This document shows, one piece after another, positions 1 to 9,730 of a stretch of DNA of 64,000 nt. Source of the stretch: Rhodobacterales bacterium (GTDB taxonomy: Bacteria > Pseudomonadota > Alphaproteobacteria > Rhodobacterales > Rhodobacteraceae); assembly GCA_002748265.1 (NCBI GenBank), contig PDRY01000012.1, positions 372,001 to 436,000 on the forward strand, read 5' to 3'. Position numbers and translations under genes: made by a program. The notes below the pieces were generated by a model. It made no database searches and was not told the origin of the DNA. It saw only the letters and a list, made by a program, of their open reading frames with translations. Position 1 is the stretch's first letter. Every line of letters begins with the position of its first letter.

Positions 1-521
1 CGGCGGTGGTGCTGGACATCTCCCGCCTGCCCCCCGGCCTCGATGACAGCAAGAAACTGACCGCCGCCCGCCGCGCCGCTCTGGCCGAGGCGCTTGAGGG
101 CTGTGCCGAAATCTCCATCGCCCATGCCAGCGTCGAAGAGATCGACCGGCTCAATATCCTCGCCGCCAGCCACCTGGCGATGTGCCGCGCGATTGAGGGG
201 CTCGCGACGCTCCCCGACCTTGCGCTTGTGGACGGCAATCGCCTGCCACGCGATCTGCCCTGCCCCGGAGAGGCGATCGTGAAGGGCGATGGGCGCTCCG
301 TGTCGATCGCGGCGGCGTCAATTGTGGCGAAAATAAGCCGCGACGCCATCATGGAGACTCTGGCGCAACAGCACCCCGGATACGGCTGGGAACGCAACGC
401 AGGTTACGGGACGAAAGAACACAAAGCTGCGCTTCTAAATCTTGGCGTGACCCCACACCATAGACGTTCCTTCGCACCCATCCGCAACATCTTGTTGCAA
501 GAGAAATCTTCAAACCCCTGA
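1..521 (+). CDS. rnhB: Ribonuclease HII, 5'-truncated by window edge
   Basis: The frame is open from the first bases of the window, so only the C-terminal part (about 172 residues) is visible. RNase HII cuts the RNA strand of RNA-DNA hybrids and removes ribonucleotides misincorporated in DNA. Visible family segments are DSKKLT near the start, VDGNRLP, the [21 protein letters not shown] stretch that includes the family's [10 protein letters not shown] core, and [17 protein letters not shown]. The N-terminal DE-motif with the first catalytic acidic residues lies outside the window. The gene stands directly upstream of ccrM on the same strand, an arrangement common in alphaproteobacteria. Assignment is firm; the true start cannot be seen. 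Confidence 0.95.
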   Translation, partial: AVVLDISRLPPGLDDSKKLTAARRAALAEALEGCAEISIAHASVEEIDRLNILAASHLAMCRAIEGLATLPDLALVDGNRLPRDLPCPGEAIVKGDGRSVSIAAASIVAKISRDAIMETLAQQHPGYGWERNAGYGTKEHKAALLNLGVTPHHRRSFAPIRNILLQEKSSNP

Positions 522-1721
<1,200 letters not shown>

Positions 1722-1769
1722 CATTCACTTCGCCGGAGCCTGCGGCCCTATAGCCCGCAGGCCCACTTT

Positions 1770-1824
1770 CCCGCCATCGTCATGCCCGAGGCCTCCTCCG
1801 GCATGATGTGGCGGGATTTTTTTT
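1770..1824 (+). terminator. Rho-independent terminator after ccrM
   Basis: CCCGCCA (1770-1776) pairs with TGGCGGG (1809-1815), and the stem continues inward through TCATGCC/GGCATGA. A run of eight T follows at 1817-1824. It lies between convergent ccrM and the hydroxylase gene. Confidence 0.85.
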
Positions 1825-1836
1825 GCGCAGGTGCGC

Positions 1837-2964
1837 TTACGATCCCTTTGGCAGGGGCGTCGTGCCCGCCTTGTAGGCCGACCAATCGGTGATCTGCGGA
1901 TAATACTGCCGCCGCCAGGCCCGCACGCGCGGGTTCATCACCCGCCGCCAGACCGGCGGCACCATCGCCGCCATGGTCATAAGCGGATAGCCATAGGGCA
2001 GCTGCGGCGCGTCGGCCTCATCATAGGTTTGCAGCAGGGGGAAACGGCGGTCGGGCTTGTAGTGGTGGTCCGAATGGCGTTGCAGATTGATCAGCAACCA
2101 GTTCGTCGCGGTGTGGGCCGCGTTCCACGAATGGCGCGGTTTGACATGCTCGTATCGCCCCTCGCCCAGATGCTCCCGTGTCAGGCCGTAATGTTCGACA
2201 TAGTTGGTTAGCTCCAGTTGCCAGATCGCGACGATGGACTGGAACAGGAACAAGGCCAGCCCCAGCCATCCGCCCAGCAAAATGACCAGAAGAGCGGAAA
2301 TTACGGTCAAAACGCCGTATCGCCAGAACGGGTTGGCAAACCGCCCGCCGCCGCTCCGCCGGGCCTGCATCTGGCGCTCGGCCCGGATCGCGGACAGGAA
2401 GCTTTCAGGCAGCACGCGGAAGAAGAACCGGTGGAACCCTTCGTTATAGCGCGCGCTCACCGCATCGCGCGGGGTGCCGACATAGCGGTGATGCACCAGC
2501 AGATGTTCAGAGCGGAAATGCCCATAGCACACCATGCCCAGCAGGATATCCCCCAGCCACCGTTCCCAGGCCGGCTTTTGGTGCATGAGCTCATGGGCAT
2601 AGACCATCCCGACCGTGCCGGATGCCACGCCCATGCCAAAGAACAGCCCGGCCAGCTCCCATCCTCCAAGATGGTCCGCGCGGGTCGCATAGGCGATCAG
2701 GCCAAACAGCGTCACGGCCTGCACAGGCACCCAGCCCGCAACTCCCAACCGATACCACCATAAGGCAGCGTCCGGGGTGTCTGGATCGGGGTTGTCCTCA
2801 CTGAGGCCCAGCAGCGCATCGAGCGCGGTGAACATATACCACGCATAAACCGGCGGCAGCAGCACCCAAAGCCCGCCGCGCGTGGCCCCCAGCCAAAGCA
2901 GCGGCACCAGAAGATAGATCAGCATATAAGGCGCGGCGGAGCGGAAACGGGCAATTGCGGGCAT
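1837..2964 (-). CDS. alkB: AlkB-type membrane di-iron hydroxylase (alkane 1-monooxygenase family)
   Basis: The product (375 residues) is an integral-membrane non-haem di-iron oxygenase of the AlkB/XylM family, which hydroxylates terminal carbons of alkanes or related hydrophobic substrates using electrons from rubredoxin. All histidine boxes are present: HELMHQ (124-129), EHLLVHHRYVGTP (153-165), LQRHSDHH (294-301), and the AlkB signature NYVEHYGL (254-261). Several hydrophobic helices lie between them. The frame is open upstream to 3114, but an AGGAGG at 2972-2977 places the start at the ATG ending at 2964. No rubredoxin or alkane-uptake gene is nearby, so the natural substrate is unknown and may not be an alkane. 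The gene stands alone between the ccrM terminator and mutY. Confidence 0.85.
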   Translation of the reverse strand: MPAIARFRSAAPYMLIYLLVPLLWLGATRGGLWVLLPPVYAWYMFTALDALLGLSEDNPDPDTPDAALWWYRLGVAGWVPVQAVTLFGLIAYATRADHLGGWELAGLFFGMGVASGTVGMVYAHELMHQKPAWERWLGDILLGMVCYGHFRSEHLLVHHRYVGTPRDAVSARYNEGFHRFFFRVLPESFLSAIRAERQMQARRSGGGRFANPFWRYGVLTVISALLVILLGGWLGLALFLFQSIVAIWQLELTNYVEHYGLTREHLGEGRYEHVKPRHSWNAAHTATNWLLINLQRHSDHHYKPDRRFPLLQTYDEADAPQLPYGYPLMTMAAMVPPVWRRVMNPRVRAWRRQYYPQITDWSAYKAGTTPLPKGS

Positions 2965-3055
2965 CAATCTGGCCTCCTGAGTCGGGGGCACTATACGCCC
3001 CTGCGCGGCAGGGGAAATGCCGCGCGGCGTCAGGTCGCGGAGGGGCTCTAGCGCC

Positions 3056-4117
3056 TCATGCTCCGGGCTTCTTATTTGTAAAAATACCTTGGGAGGGGGC
3101 CTGGGGGAGGGCAAAGCCCTCCCCCAGCAGCGCCACCTTGCGCATCAGGCTGGGCAGTTCATCGGGCACGACATGCCGGAAGGCGCCCCGGTCGGGCACC
3201 GCATCGGCACTGCAGTTGGCCACCAGAACCTCAAGGATCAGGTGGAAATGGGTGAAGGTGTGACGCACCTCCTGCCCGGTCTCGTGCCAGTCGGTATCCA
3301 GCGGCGGCGGCGCCTCTCCATCCCAGCCGCTGGTCGGGAAGGCGAGCGTGCCGCCCAGGAGCCCGCGTGGGGGGCGACGCTCCAGCAGGAGCGCGCCATC
3401 GGCGCGGCGGGCGACCCAGACCACGCCGTCGCGGGTCGGTTTGGGGGGCTTGCGGGTCTTCTTGGGCAGCTCTGCCGCTGTGCCGCGCGCGCGGGCCAGG
3501 CAGGGATCGCGCCACGGGCAGATGCCACAGGCCGGGCTCTTGGGCGTGCAGATCGTCGCACCCAGATCCATGACCGCTTGCGCATAGTCTCCGGGCCGCG
3601 CCTGCGGGGTCAGCGCCTCCGCCAGGGTGGTCAGCTCGGGCTTGGCCGCTGGCAGGGGCGTGTGAATGTCGTGCAGCCGGGCCATGACCCGCTCCACATT
3701 GCCATCCACGACCACCGCGCGCTTCTGAAAGGCGATCGCCGACACCGCCGCCGCTGTATAGGGACCAATGCCGGGAAGGGCGCGCAGGGCTTCGGCATCC
3801 TCAGGGAACCCGATCCCCGCCACGGCCCGCGCGCATTTGAGCAGGTTGCGGGCGCGGGCGTAGTAGCCCAGCCCTGCCCACTCGGCCATGACATCATCGT
3901 CTTCGGCGGCGGCAAGATCTTCGACCGTGGGCCAGCGGGTCGTGAACCGCTCGAAATAGCCCTTCACCGCCGCGACGGTGGTTTGCTGGAGCATCACCTC
4001 TGACAGCCAGACACGATAGGGATCCGCGCGCTGCCCGCCCGGCGCCATGCGCCAGGGCAGATCGCGGGCGTGGCGGTCATACCAGTCCAGAAGATCGTCG
4101 CTCAGGTTCGTGCCCAC
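3056..4117 (-). CDS. mutY: A/G-specific adenine glycosylase MutY
   Basis: MutY removes adenine mispaired with 8-oxoguanine. In the 353-residue product the catalytic Glu is in SEVMLQQT (Glu40), the helix-hairpin-helix is LPGIGPYTA (114-122), the catalytic Asp is in VVDGNVERV (Asp138), and the [4Fe-4S] ligands are Cys190, 197, 200 and 206 with the family spacing C-X6-C-X2-C-X5-C. A C-terminal NUDIX-like domain (about 230-340) recognises 8-oxoG. The start is a GTG at 4117 preceded by a GAGAG-rich stretch. The last 20 or so codons run through a palindromic repeat (see repeat entry), so the C-terminus may be locally altered. It is divergent from the DUF721 gene. Confidence 0.95.
   Translation of the reverse strand: MGTNLSDDLLDWYDRHARDLPWRMAPGGQRADPYRVWLSEVMLQQTTVAAVKGYFERFTTRWPTVEDLAAAEDDDVMAEWAGLGYYARARNLLKCARAVAGIGFPEDAEALRALPGIGPYTAAAVSAIAFQKRAVVVDGNVERVMARLHDIHTPLPAAKPELTTLAEALTPQARPGDYAQAVMDLGATICTPKSPACGICPWRDPCLARARGTAAELPKKTRKPPKPTRDGVVWVARRADGALLLERRPPRGLLGGTLAFPTSGWDGEAPPPLDTDWHETGQEVRHTFTHFHLILEVLVANCSADAVPDRGAFRHVVPDELPSLMRKVALLGEGFALPQAPSQGIFTNKKPGA
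3068..3127. repeat. Palindromic repeat, copy 1, inside the 3' end of mutY
   Basis: The element reads CTTCTTATTTGTAAAAATAC, then a G-rich spacer, then a perfect 12-bp stem CTGGGGGAGGGC (3101-3112), loop AAA, GCCCTCCCCCAG (3116-3127). The first part is itself a small palindrome (TATTT-GTAA-AAATA). A second copy with the same two-part layout lies at 25126-25170. Here it is within coding sequence and supplies the C-terminal codons of MutY. It probably also acts as the mutY terminator hairpin. Confidence 0.7.
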
Positions 4118-4195
4118 GGGTCTCTCACTCTTTTGTCATCCGATAGCGCGGGGTGGCTCTGGCCCCTGCCCCGGCGGTCGCGCTATGCTACCCCC

Positions 4196-4717
4196 ATGAC
4201 AGGCCGCAAGACCACGACCCGCGGATTCTCCCGCGCTGCCACCCTGATGCAGGAGCGCATCCGCTCCGCCGGGGAAAAGCGCGGCTTTGCCGTGGCGCGG
4301 CTGCTCACCCACTGGAGCGAGATCGCGGGCGAGGAGGTGGCAGCCATCGCCCGCCCCGTCAAGGTCGGCTACGGGCGCGGCGGGATCGGCGCGACGCTGA
4401 CCCTGCTGACCACGGGCGCTCAGGCCCCGATGGTGGAGATGCAGCTTCCCCTGATCCGGGACCGCGTCAACGCCTGCTACGGCTATAATGCCATCGCCCG
4501 CGTGCGGGTGACCCAGACCGCCCCGACCGGCTTTGCCGAAGGACAGGCACAGTTCGGCCACGCCCCGAAATCCACGCCCCGCGAGCCTGCCCCGCAGGCG
4601 CGCGCGCAGGCCCATGCCTGCACCGATGGCGTCCACGACACCGCCCTGCGCGACGCGCTCGACCGGCTCGGCGCGCAGGTGCTTTCCAAAGATGTCCCAA
4701 CACGGAGTACGACATGA
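4196..4717 (+). CDS. DUF721 (DciA-like) protein
   Basis: The 173-residue product carries a DUF721 domain in its N-terminal two thirds, with segments such as FSRAATLMQERIRSAGEKRG, LLTHWSEIAGEEVA and an LTLLTTGAQAPMVEMQLPLI strand region. DUF721 proteins include DciA, which loads the replicative helicase DnaB in bacteria lacking DnaC; this role is known for other phyla and is only inferred here. The C-terminal tail (about 115-173) is Ala/Pro-rich and probably disordered. The ATG at 4196 was chosen over an upstream in-frame start at 4070 that would overlap mutY. It overlaps dsbA by 4 nt, so it starts a three-gene operon with dsbA and the CoA transferase. Confidence 0.8.
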   Translation: MTGRKTTTRGFSRAATLMQERIRSAGEKRGFAVARLLTHWSEIAGEEVAAIARPVKVGYGRGGIGATLTLLTTGAQAPMVEMQLPLIRDRVNACYGYNAIARVRVTQTAPTGFAEGQAQFGHAPKSTPREPAPQARAQAHACTDGVHDTALRDALDRLGAQVLSKDVPTRSTT

Positions 4718-5397
4718 CTTCTCGGATCCTGACCGGCGCGCTTGCGCTGACCCTTCTGGCCACCGGCAGCTGGGTAATGACCCGTGGCAGCGGCGCGGAA
4801 AGCCCGCTGCTGCCGGCCATGGCCAATGCGCAGGAAGCCGCAGCCGATCCGGCCGCTGCCACGGAAACGGTCGAGATCGCGGACATGACGCTCGGTGCGG
4901 CGGACGCCCCGGTCGAAATCATCGAATACGCCTCCTACACCTGCCCGCATTGCGCCGATTTCCACAACGATCAGTTCCAGAAGCTGAAGACCGAATATAT
5001 CGACACCGGGAAGGTCCGCTTCACGCACCGCGAAGCGCTGTTCGACCGCGCGGCGCTTTGGGGCACCATGGTGGCCCGCTGCGGCGGTGAGATGCGCTAT
5101 TGGGGCCTGTCCGGCCTGATCTATGAGACCCAGCAGGAATGGATCGGAGACGGCGATCTGGCCGGGATCGCGGAGCGGCTGCGCAAGACCGGGCTGACCG
5201 CCGGTCTTTCTCAGGAGCAGGTCGATGCCTGCATGTCCGACGCCGCGACCGCGCAGGCGCTGATCGACTGGTATAATGACAACCGCGAAGCCGATGACAT
5301 CACCGCAACGCCGACGCTGATCATCGACGGCGAGAAGCACTCGAACATGAGCTTCGAGGACCTGGCCAAGATCATCGACGCCAAGCTCGCGGAATGA
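4714..5397 (+). CDS. DsbA-family periplasmic thiol-disulfide protein
   Basis: This is a thioredoxin-fold oxidoreductase of the DsbA/BdbD type (227 residues). An N-terminal hydrophobic segment (residues 5-22) followed by AMANAQ near residue 40 is a likely export signal. The active site is CPHC (77-80) in EYASYTCPHCADFH, and the cis-proline loop is ATPTLIIDG in the C-terminal part. The residues between the two match the helical insertion of DsbA proteins. It probably forms or shuffles disulfides in exported proteins, for example cytochrome c or motility proteins, but no partner is indicated. It overlaps the DUF721 gene upstream and the CoA-transferase gene downstream by 4 nt each (ATGA). Confidence 0.9.
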   Translation: MTSRILTGALALTLLATGSWVMTRGSGAESPLLPAMANAQEAAADPAAATETVEIADMTLGAADAPVEIIEYASYTCPHCADFHNDQFQKLKTEYIDTGKVRFTHREALFDRAALWGTMVARCGGEMRYWGLSGLIYETQQEWIGDGDLAGIAERLRKTGLTAGLSQEQVDACMSDAATAQALIDWYNDNREADDITATPTLIIDGEKHSNMSFEDLAKIIDAKLAE

Positions 5398-6518
5398 GCC
5401 GCCCGCTGGAAGGCCTTCGGGTCGTCGAACTGGCGCGCATCCTGGCCGGCCCCTGGGCCGGTCAGACGCTGGCCGATCTGGGCGCCGAAGTGATCAAGGT
5501 CGAGGCGCCGGAAGGCGATGACATCCGTCGCTGGGGCCCGCCCAATATCGACACGACCGGCGAAGAAACCGCCGCCTATTACCACGCGACCAATCGCGGC
5601 AAGCGGTCGGTCTGCATTGATTTTCGCACCGAAGAGGGCGCGGCGCAGCTGCGCAATCTGATCGAAAGCGCTGACATCCTGATCGAAAACTTCAAAGTCG
5701 GCGGGCTGGCCAAATACGGCTTTGGCTATGACGATATGTCAAAGCTGAACCCGCGGCTGATCTACTGCTCGGTCACCGGTTTCGGGCAGGATGGTCCCTA
5801 CGCACCCCGTGCGGGCTATGATTTCATCATCCAGGGGATGAGCGGGCTCATGTCCGTGACGGGCGATCCATCCGGCCAGCCGCAAAAGATGGGTGTTCCG
5901 ATCACCGATCTGGTGACGGGGCTTTATGCCACGAACGCCATCCTCGCCGCGCTCTACCGCCGCAAGGAAACTGGGCGCGGAGACCACATCGACATGGCGC
6001 TGCTGGACTGCGCTCTGGCGATCTCGTCCAATCAGGCGATGAACTACTTCGCGACCGGCAAGGCGCCGGTCCAGCATGGGAACGCCCACCCGAATATCGT
6101 GCCTTATCAGGTGTTCGACTGTGCCGATGGCCATGTCATCATCGCCGTGGGCAATGATGGCCAGTTCGCCCGGCTTTGCGATCAGCTGGGTGTGCCCGAG
6201 CTGGCGACCAACCCGGACTACGCCACCAACCCGGCGCGGCTGGCGAACCGCACCGCTCTGATCCCGCTGCTGGAGCCGCTGATCGCCGCGCTCCCGCGCG
6301 ATGAGATCCTGCGCCGCTGCGAAGCGGGCGGCGTTCCGGCGGGGCCGATCAACGGGATGGATCAGGTGTTCGACGATCCGCAGGTCATTGCGCGCGGCAT
6401 GAAGGTGGACCTGAACGGCACGCCCTCCGTGCGCAGCCCGATCCGGTTCCGCGAGGCACAGGTCGGGGCGGAGCGCCCCTCTCCGGTGAAGGGCGAAGGG
6501 CAGGATCTTCTGGACTAG
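5394..6518 (+). CDS. CaiB/BaiF-type (family III) CoA transferase
   Basis: The 374-residue product belongs to the family III CoA transferases, which move CoA between carboxylic acids through an enzyme-bound aspartyl intermediate. The N-terminus RVVELARILAGPWAGQTLAD and the segment GAEVIKVEAPEGDD are typical, as is NRGKRSVCIDF. The probable catalytic Asp lies in VPITDLVTGLYATNAI. The full family length is present. The donor and acceptor acids cannot be read from sequence; members include formyl-CoA, carnitine and succinyl-CoA-dependent enzymes. It is the last gene of the DUF721-dsbA operon and is followed by a hairpin. Confidence 0.88.
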   Translation: MSRPLEGLRVVELARILAGPWAGQTLADLGAEVIKVEAPEGDDIRRWGPPNIDTTGEETAAYYHATNRGKRSVCIDFRTEEGAAQLRNLIESADILIENFKVGGLAKYGFGYDDMSKLNPRLIYCSVTGFGQDGPYAPRAGYDFIIQGMSGLMSVTGDPSGQPQKMGVPITDLVTGLYATNAILAALYRRKETGRGDHIDMALLDCALAISSNQAMNYFATGKAPVQHGNAHPNIVPYQVFDCADGHVIIAVGNDGQFARLCDQLGVPELATNPDYATNPARLANRTALIPLLEPLIAALPRDEILRRCEAGGVPAGPINGMDQVFDDPQVIARGMKVDLNGTPSVRSPIRFREAQVGAERPSPVKGEGQDLLD

Positions 6519-6529
6519 GATCGGTCCTT

Positions 6530-6558
6530 GTCCGGGCGGCCACGCGTGCCGCCCGGAC
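6530..6558. terminator. Bidirectional hairpin between convergent genes
   Basis: A perfect 11-bp stem GTCCGGGCGGC (6530-6540) / GCCGCCCGGAC (6548-6558) with a 7-base loop lies between the CoA transferase and the RND pump genes, which converge. There is no T-run, so intrinsic termination is plausible but unproven. Confidence 0.5.
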
Positions 6559-6568
6559 GATGGCGCTG

Positions 6569-9500
6569 TCAGAGCGCGGCGGGTGCGCCTTTGTTCAGTT
6601 CCTGATACTCCAGCTCTGCAAGCTGATCCCCGTTCAGGTGGCGATGCCTGCGCTTGATGCCCAGCATCAGAAGCGCGGGCGTCACCACCAGCGTCAGGAC
6701 CGTGGCCACCATGAGCCCCCCGGCAATGGCCGATGACAGCTCCGTCCACCACTGGGTCGACGGGGCGCCATAGACGATCTCGCGCGAGAAGAAGTTGATG
6801 TTGAGCCCGATCACCATCGGCATCAGCCCCAGAGCGGTCGTCACCGAGGTCAGCAGAACCGGACGCAGACGCTGGGCACCGGTCCGCACGGCGGCCTCAT
6901 AGGCGCTCATCCCGGCGGCGCGCAGGTCGTTGAACGTGTCGATCAGAACGATGTTGTTGTTCACCACGATCCCGGCCAGGGCGATCACGCCGATCCCGCC
7001 CATGACGACCCCGAACGGCCGCCCGGTGATCATCAGCCCCAAAAGCACGCCGCCCACCGAGAAGACGATCGCCGACATGACGATGAAGGCCTGCCAGAAG
7101 CTGTTGAACTGGGTCAGCAGCGCAGCGAACATCAGCGCAATCGCCGTGATGAAGGCCCCGATCAGGAAGGTCATGCTTTCCTGCTGGTCTTCGGCCTCAC
7201 CGCCGAACTCCCAATCAACCCCGTCGGGCAGGTCCATGGTTTCGAGCGCCCCGCGCAGGGCCATGATCTGATCGTTGACCAAAAGCCCGGGCGCGACGTT
7301 CGATTCGATGGAAATGACCCTCTTCTGGTCGATCCGGGTGATCATCCCGGTGCGCGGCACCGCCTCAAAGGTCACGAAGTTGCTGATCGGGATCAGCCCC
7401 GACGAGGTCGGCACCCGCAGCCCTCGCAGCTCTTCGAGCGTGCGATCACCGGAGGGGAAACGCACGCGGATATCGACCGATCCATCGGTATAGTCGGGCC
7501 GGTAATCGGCGACCGTGATCCCACGCGTCAGAAGCTGCACCGCCTGCCCCAAAAGGCTGACATCTGCCCCGAACCGCGCCGCTTCGGAGCGATCCAGCTT
7601 GATCGTCCATTCCACGCCGGGCAGCGCTCGGGTGTCGGTGACATCGGTGAAGCCGCCAATGGCGTCCATCTGCTCGCGGATCTGCGCGACGGCCTGCTGC
7701 TGCGCGTCGGGGCTGCGCCCCCGCACCTTAAGGCTCACCGGCTTGCCTGAGCTGGGCCCCCCGCTATCTGTCTGGACCTGCACGTCAATGCCGGGGATCT
7801 GAGTCATTTCATCGCGGATCTGCTCGCCGATGACCTCTGCCTTGCGGCGGGTGTCCCATTCGGTCAGCTCAAGTTGAATGGTGCCGATCACCTCTTCGTC
7901 GCCCTGCCGGTCGGTGCCGGAGCGGGCGTAGACGGACTGGACCTCATCATAGGCCAGCAGGCGGTCTTCGACAGCCCGGACAAGCGCGTCGGTTTCATAG
8001 ATCGAGTAGTTGTCCCGCCCGCGCACTGTCACCTGCATTACCTCGGGCTCCACCGAGGGGAAGAAGGTGAGACCATTGCCGAACTTGCCATAGGCTAGGA
8101 AGGCGCTCACCAGCAGAAGCATGGCAAAGACCAGCGTCACGATGGGACGCAAGATCGCCCATTGCAGAAGCCGTACATAGGCGCCGGTCAGGCCCGGCAC
8201 CGTGCGGGGATCGCCCACCTCAGCCCCATGCAATGTGCGCTGCGTGGAGACGCTTTGCGGCTGCTTGCGCCCGATGACGCCGCCCAGAACGGGGATGAAG
8301 ATCAGCGCCATGAACAGCGACGCGGTCAGCGTGAGGATCACCGTGATCGGCAGGAACTTCATGAATTCGCCCACCACGCCGTTCCAGAACAAAAGCGGGA
8401 AGAACACCGACAGCGTCGTGACCGTGGAGGCGATAATCGGCCAGGCCATGCGTTTCGCCGCATAGGCATAGGCCGCCCGTGGCGCGTAGCCGTCATGCAA
8501 TCGGCGGTCGGCCAGCTCTACGGTCACGATGGCCCCGTCCACCAGCATTCCGACCACAAGGATCAGCGAGAACAGCACAACGATGTTCATCGTGTATCCC
8601 ATGACCCAAAGCGCGGTGACCCCGGCCAGGAATGCGCCCGGAATGGCGAGCCCGACAAGGATCGACGCCCGCAGCCCGAGCGCCCAGACGACAACGATCA
8701 TCACCAGGATGATCGCTGCAATCACGTTCGCTTCCAGGTCGGACAGCATGTCTTTGACGTCTTGGGACTGGTCGTTGAGATAATTGATCTTCACCGTATC
8801 GGGCCAATCGGCCTGCGCCTCGGCCACCACGGCGCGGACCTGATCGACCGTGTTGATGATGTTGGCCCCCACCCGCTTTTTGACCTCAAGCGCCAAGGCG
8901 GGCTGGCCGTTGATCCGGGCGAAGCTGGACGGATCTTCGAAGCTGCGCCGGATGGTGGCGACATCGGCAAAGGTCACGACAGTGTTGCCGCGCACCTTCA
9001 CGGGCAGCTCCATCACGTCATCCACATCCTCGATCAGCCCCGGCACCTTGAGCACCAGACGACCGGCGCCCGTTTCAATCGCACCTGCCGCGATCAGACG
9101 GTTGTTCCGCTGGATCTGACCGATCAGCTCATCAAAAGAGATATTGTAGGTTTCAAAGGTGGTGGGGTCGATCACGACCTCCATCAGCTCGTCCCGTTCC
9201 CCGCCGACATCCACTTCGAGCACGCCGTTGATCGCTTCGATCTTGTCCTTCAGATCCTCGGCCAGACGGTTGAGCGTCCGCTCCGGCACGGGGCCGGAGA
9301 GCACCGTGGTCAGAATCGGAAAGAGGGCGGTGTTCACCTCGTTGACCGAAGGTTCGCTCGCGTCGCTCGGCAGGTTGGGCTTCGCCCGGTCCACCGCCTC
9401 GCGCACCTTGTCGAGCGCCTCATCAGCGTCAAACCCCGGTTCGAACTCCATGGTGACGGAGGCGTAGCCCTCCGCCGCGTGGCCTTCGATCTTCTTGAGG

Positions 9501-9730
9501 CCGGTAAGCCCGCTCAGCTCGGTCTCCAGCGGCTCGACCAGAAGGCGTTCGCTGTCCTCGGGGCTGATGCCTTCGAGGGTCGTGACCACATATGCCACCG
9601 GGATCGGGATTTCAGGAGAGCTTTCCTTGGGGATCGCCCGATAAGCCACCGCCCCGACCCCAAGGATCAGGAGCAGGGCCAGAACGATCACCCGCGCGCG
9701 GGAGAAGGCTGCATCAATCAGCGCGTTCAT
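6569..9730 (-). CDS. RND-family efflux pump, inner-membrane component
   Basis: The 1053-residue protein is an AcrB-like proton-driven exporter with the usual internal duplication: a transmembrane helix, a large periplasmic loop (about 30-335), a multi-helix membrane domain, then a second loop and membrane domain. The fourth-helix motif is GMLVDGAIV with one acidic residue (Asp398) instead of the Asp-Asp pair of AcrB. The tenth-helix motif is VNNNIVLID, with Asn where AcrB has the proton-relay Lys. Substrates cannot be predicted. It overlaps the membrane-fusion gene upstream by 4 nt (ATGA) and ends the regulator-MFP-RND operon. No outer-membrane channel gene is present, so TolC is probably supplied from elsewhere. 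Confidence 0.92.
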   Translation of the reverse strand: MNALIDAAFSRARVIVLALLLILGVGAVAYRAIPKESSPEIPIPVAYVVTTLEGISPEDSERLLVEPLETELSGLTGLKKIEGHAAEGYASVTMEFEPGFDADEALDKVREAVDRAKPNLPSDASEPSVNEVNTALFPILTTVLSGPVPERTLNRLAEDLKDKIEAINGVLEVDVGGERDELMEVVIDPTTFETYNISFDELIGQIQRNNRLIAAGAIETGAGRLVLKVPGLIEDVDDVMELPVKVRGNTVVTFADVATIRRSFEDPSSFARINGQPALALEVKKRVGANIINTVDQVRAVVAEAQADWPDTVKINYLNDQSQDVKDMLSDLEANVIAAIILVMIVVVWALGLRASILVGLAIPGAFLAGVTALWVMGYTMNIVVLFSLILVVGMLVDGAIVTVELADRRLHDGYAPRAAYAYAAKRMAWPIIASTVTTLSVFFPLLFWNGVVGEFMKFLPITVILTLTASLFMALIFIPVLGGVIGRKQPQSVSTQRTLHGAEVGDPRTVPGLTGAYVRLLQWAILRPIVTLVFAMLLLVSAFLAYGKFGNGLTFFPSVEPEVMQVTVRGRDNYSIYETDALVRAVEDRLLAYDEVQSVYARSGTDRQGDEEVIGTIQLELTEWDTRRKAEVIGEQIRDEMTQIPGIDVQVQTDSGGPSSGKPVSLKVRGRSPDAQQQAVAQIREQMDAIGGFTDVTDTRALPGVEWTIKLDRSEAARFGADVSLLGQAVQLLTRGITVADYRPDYTDGSVDIRVRFPSGDRTLEELRGLRVPTSSGLIPISNFVTFEAVPRTGMITRIDQKRVISIESNVAPGLLVNDQIMALRGALETMDLPDGVDWEFGGEAEDQQESMTFLIGAFITAIALMFAALLTQFNSFWQAFIVMSAIVFSVGGVLLGLMITGRPFGVVMGGIGVIALAGIVVNNNIVLIDTFNDLRAAGMSAYEAAVRTGAQRLRPVLLTSVTTALGLMPMVIGLNINFFSREIVYGAPSTQWWTELSSAIAGGLMVATVLTLVVTPALLMLGIKRRHRHLNGDQLAELEYQELNKGAPAAL

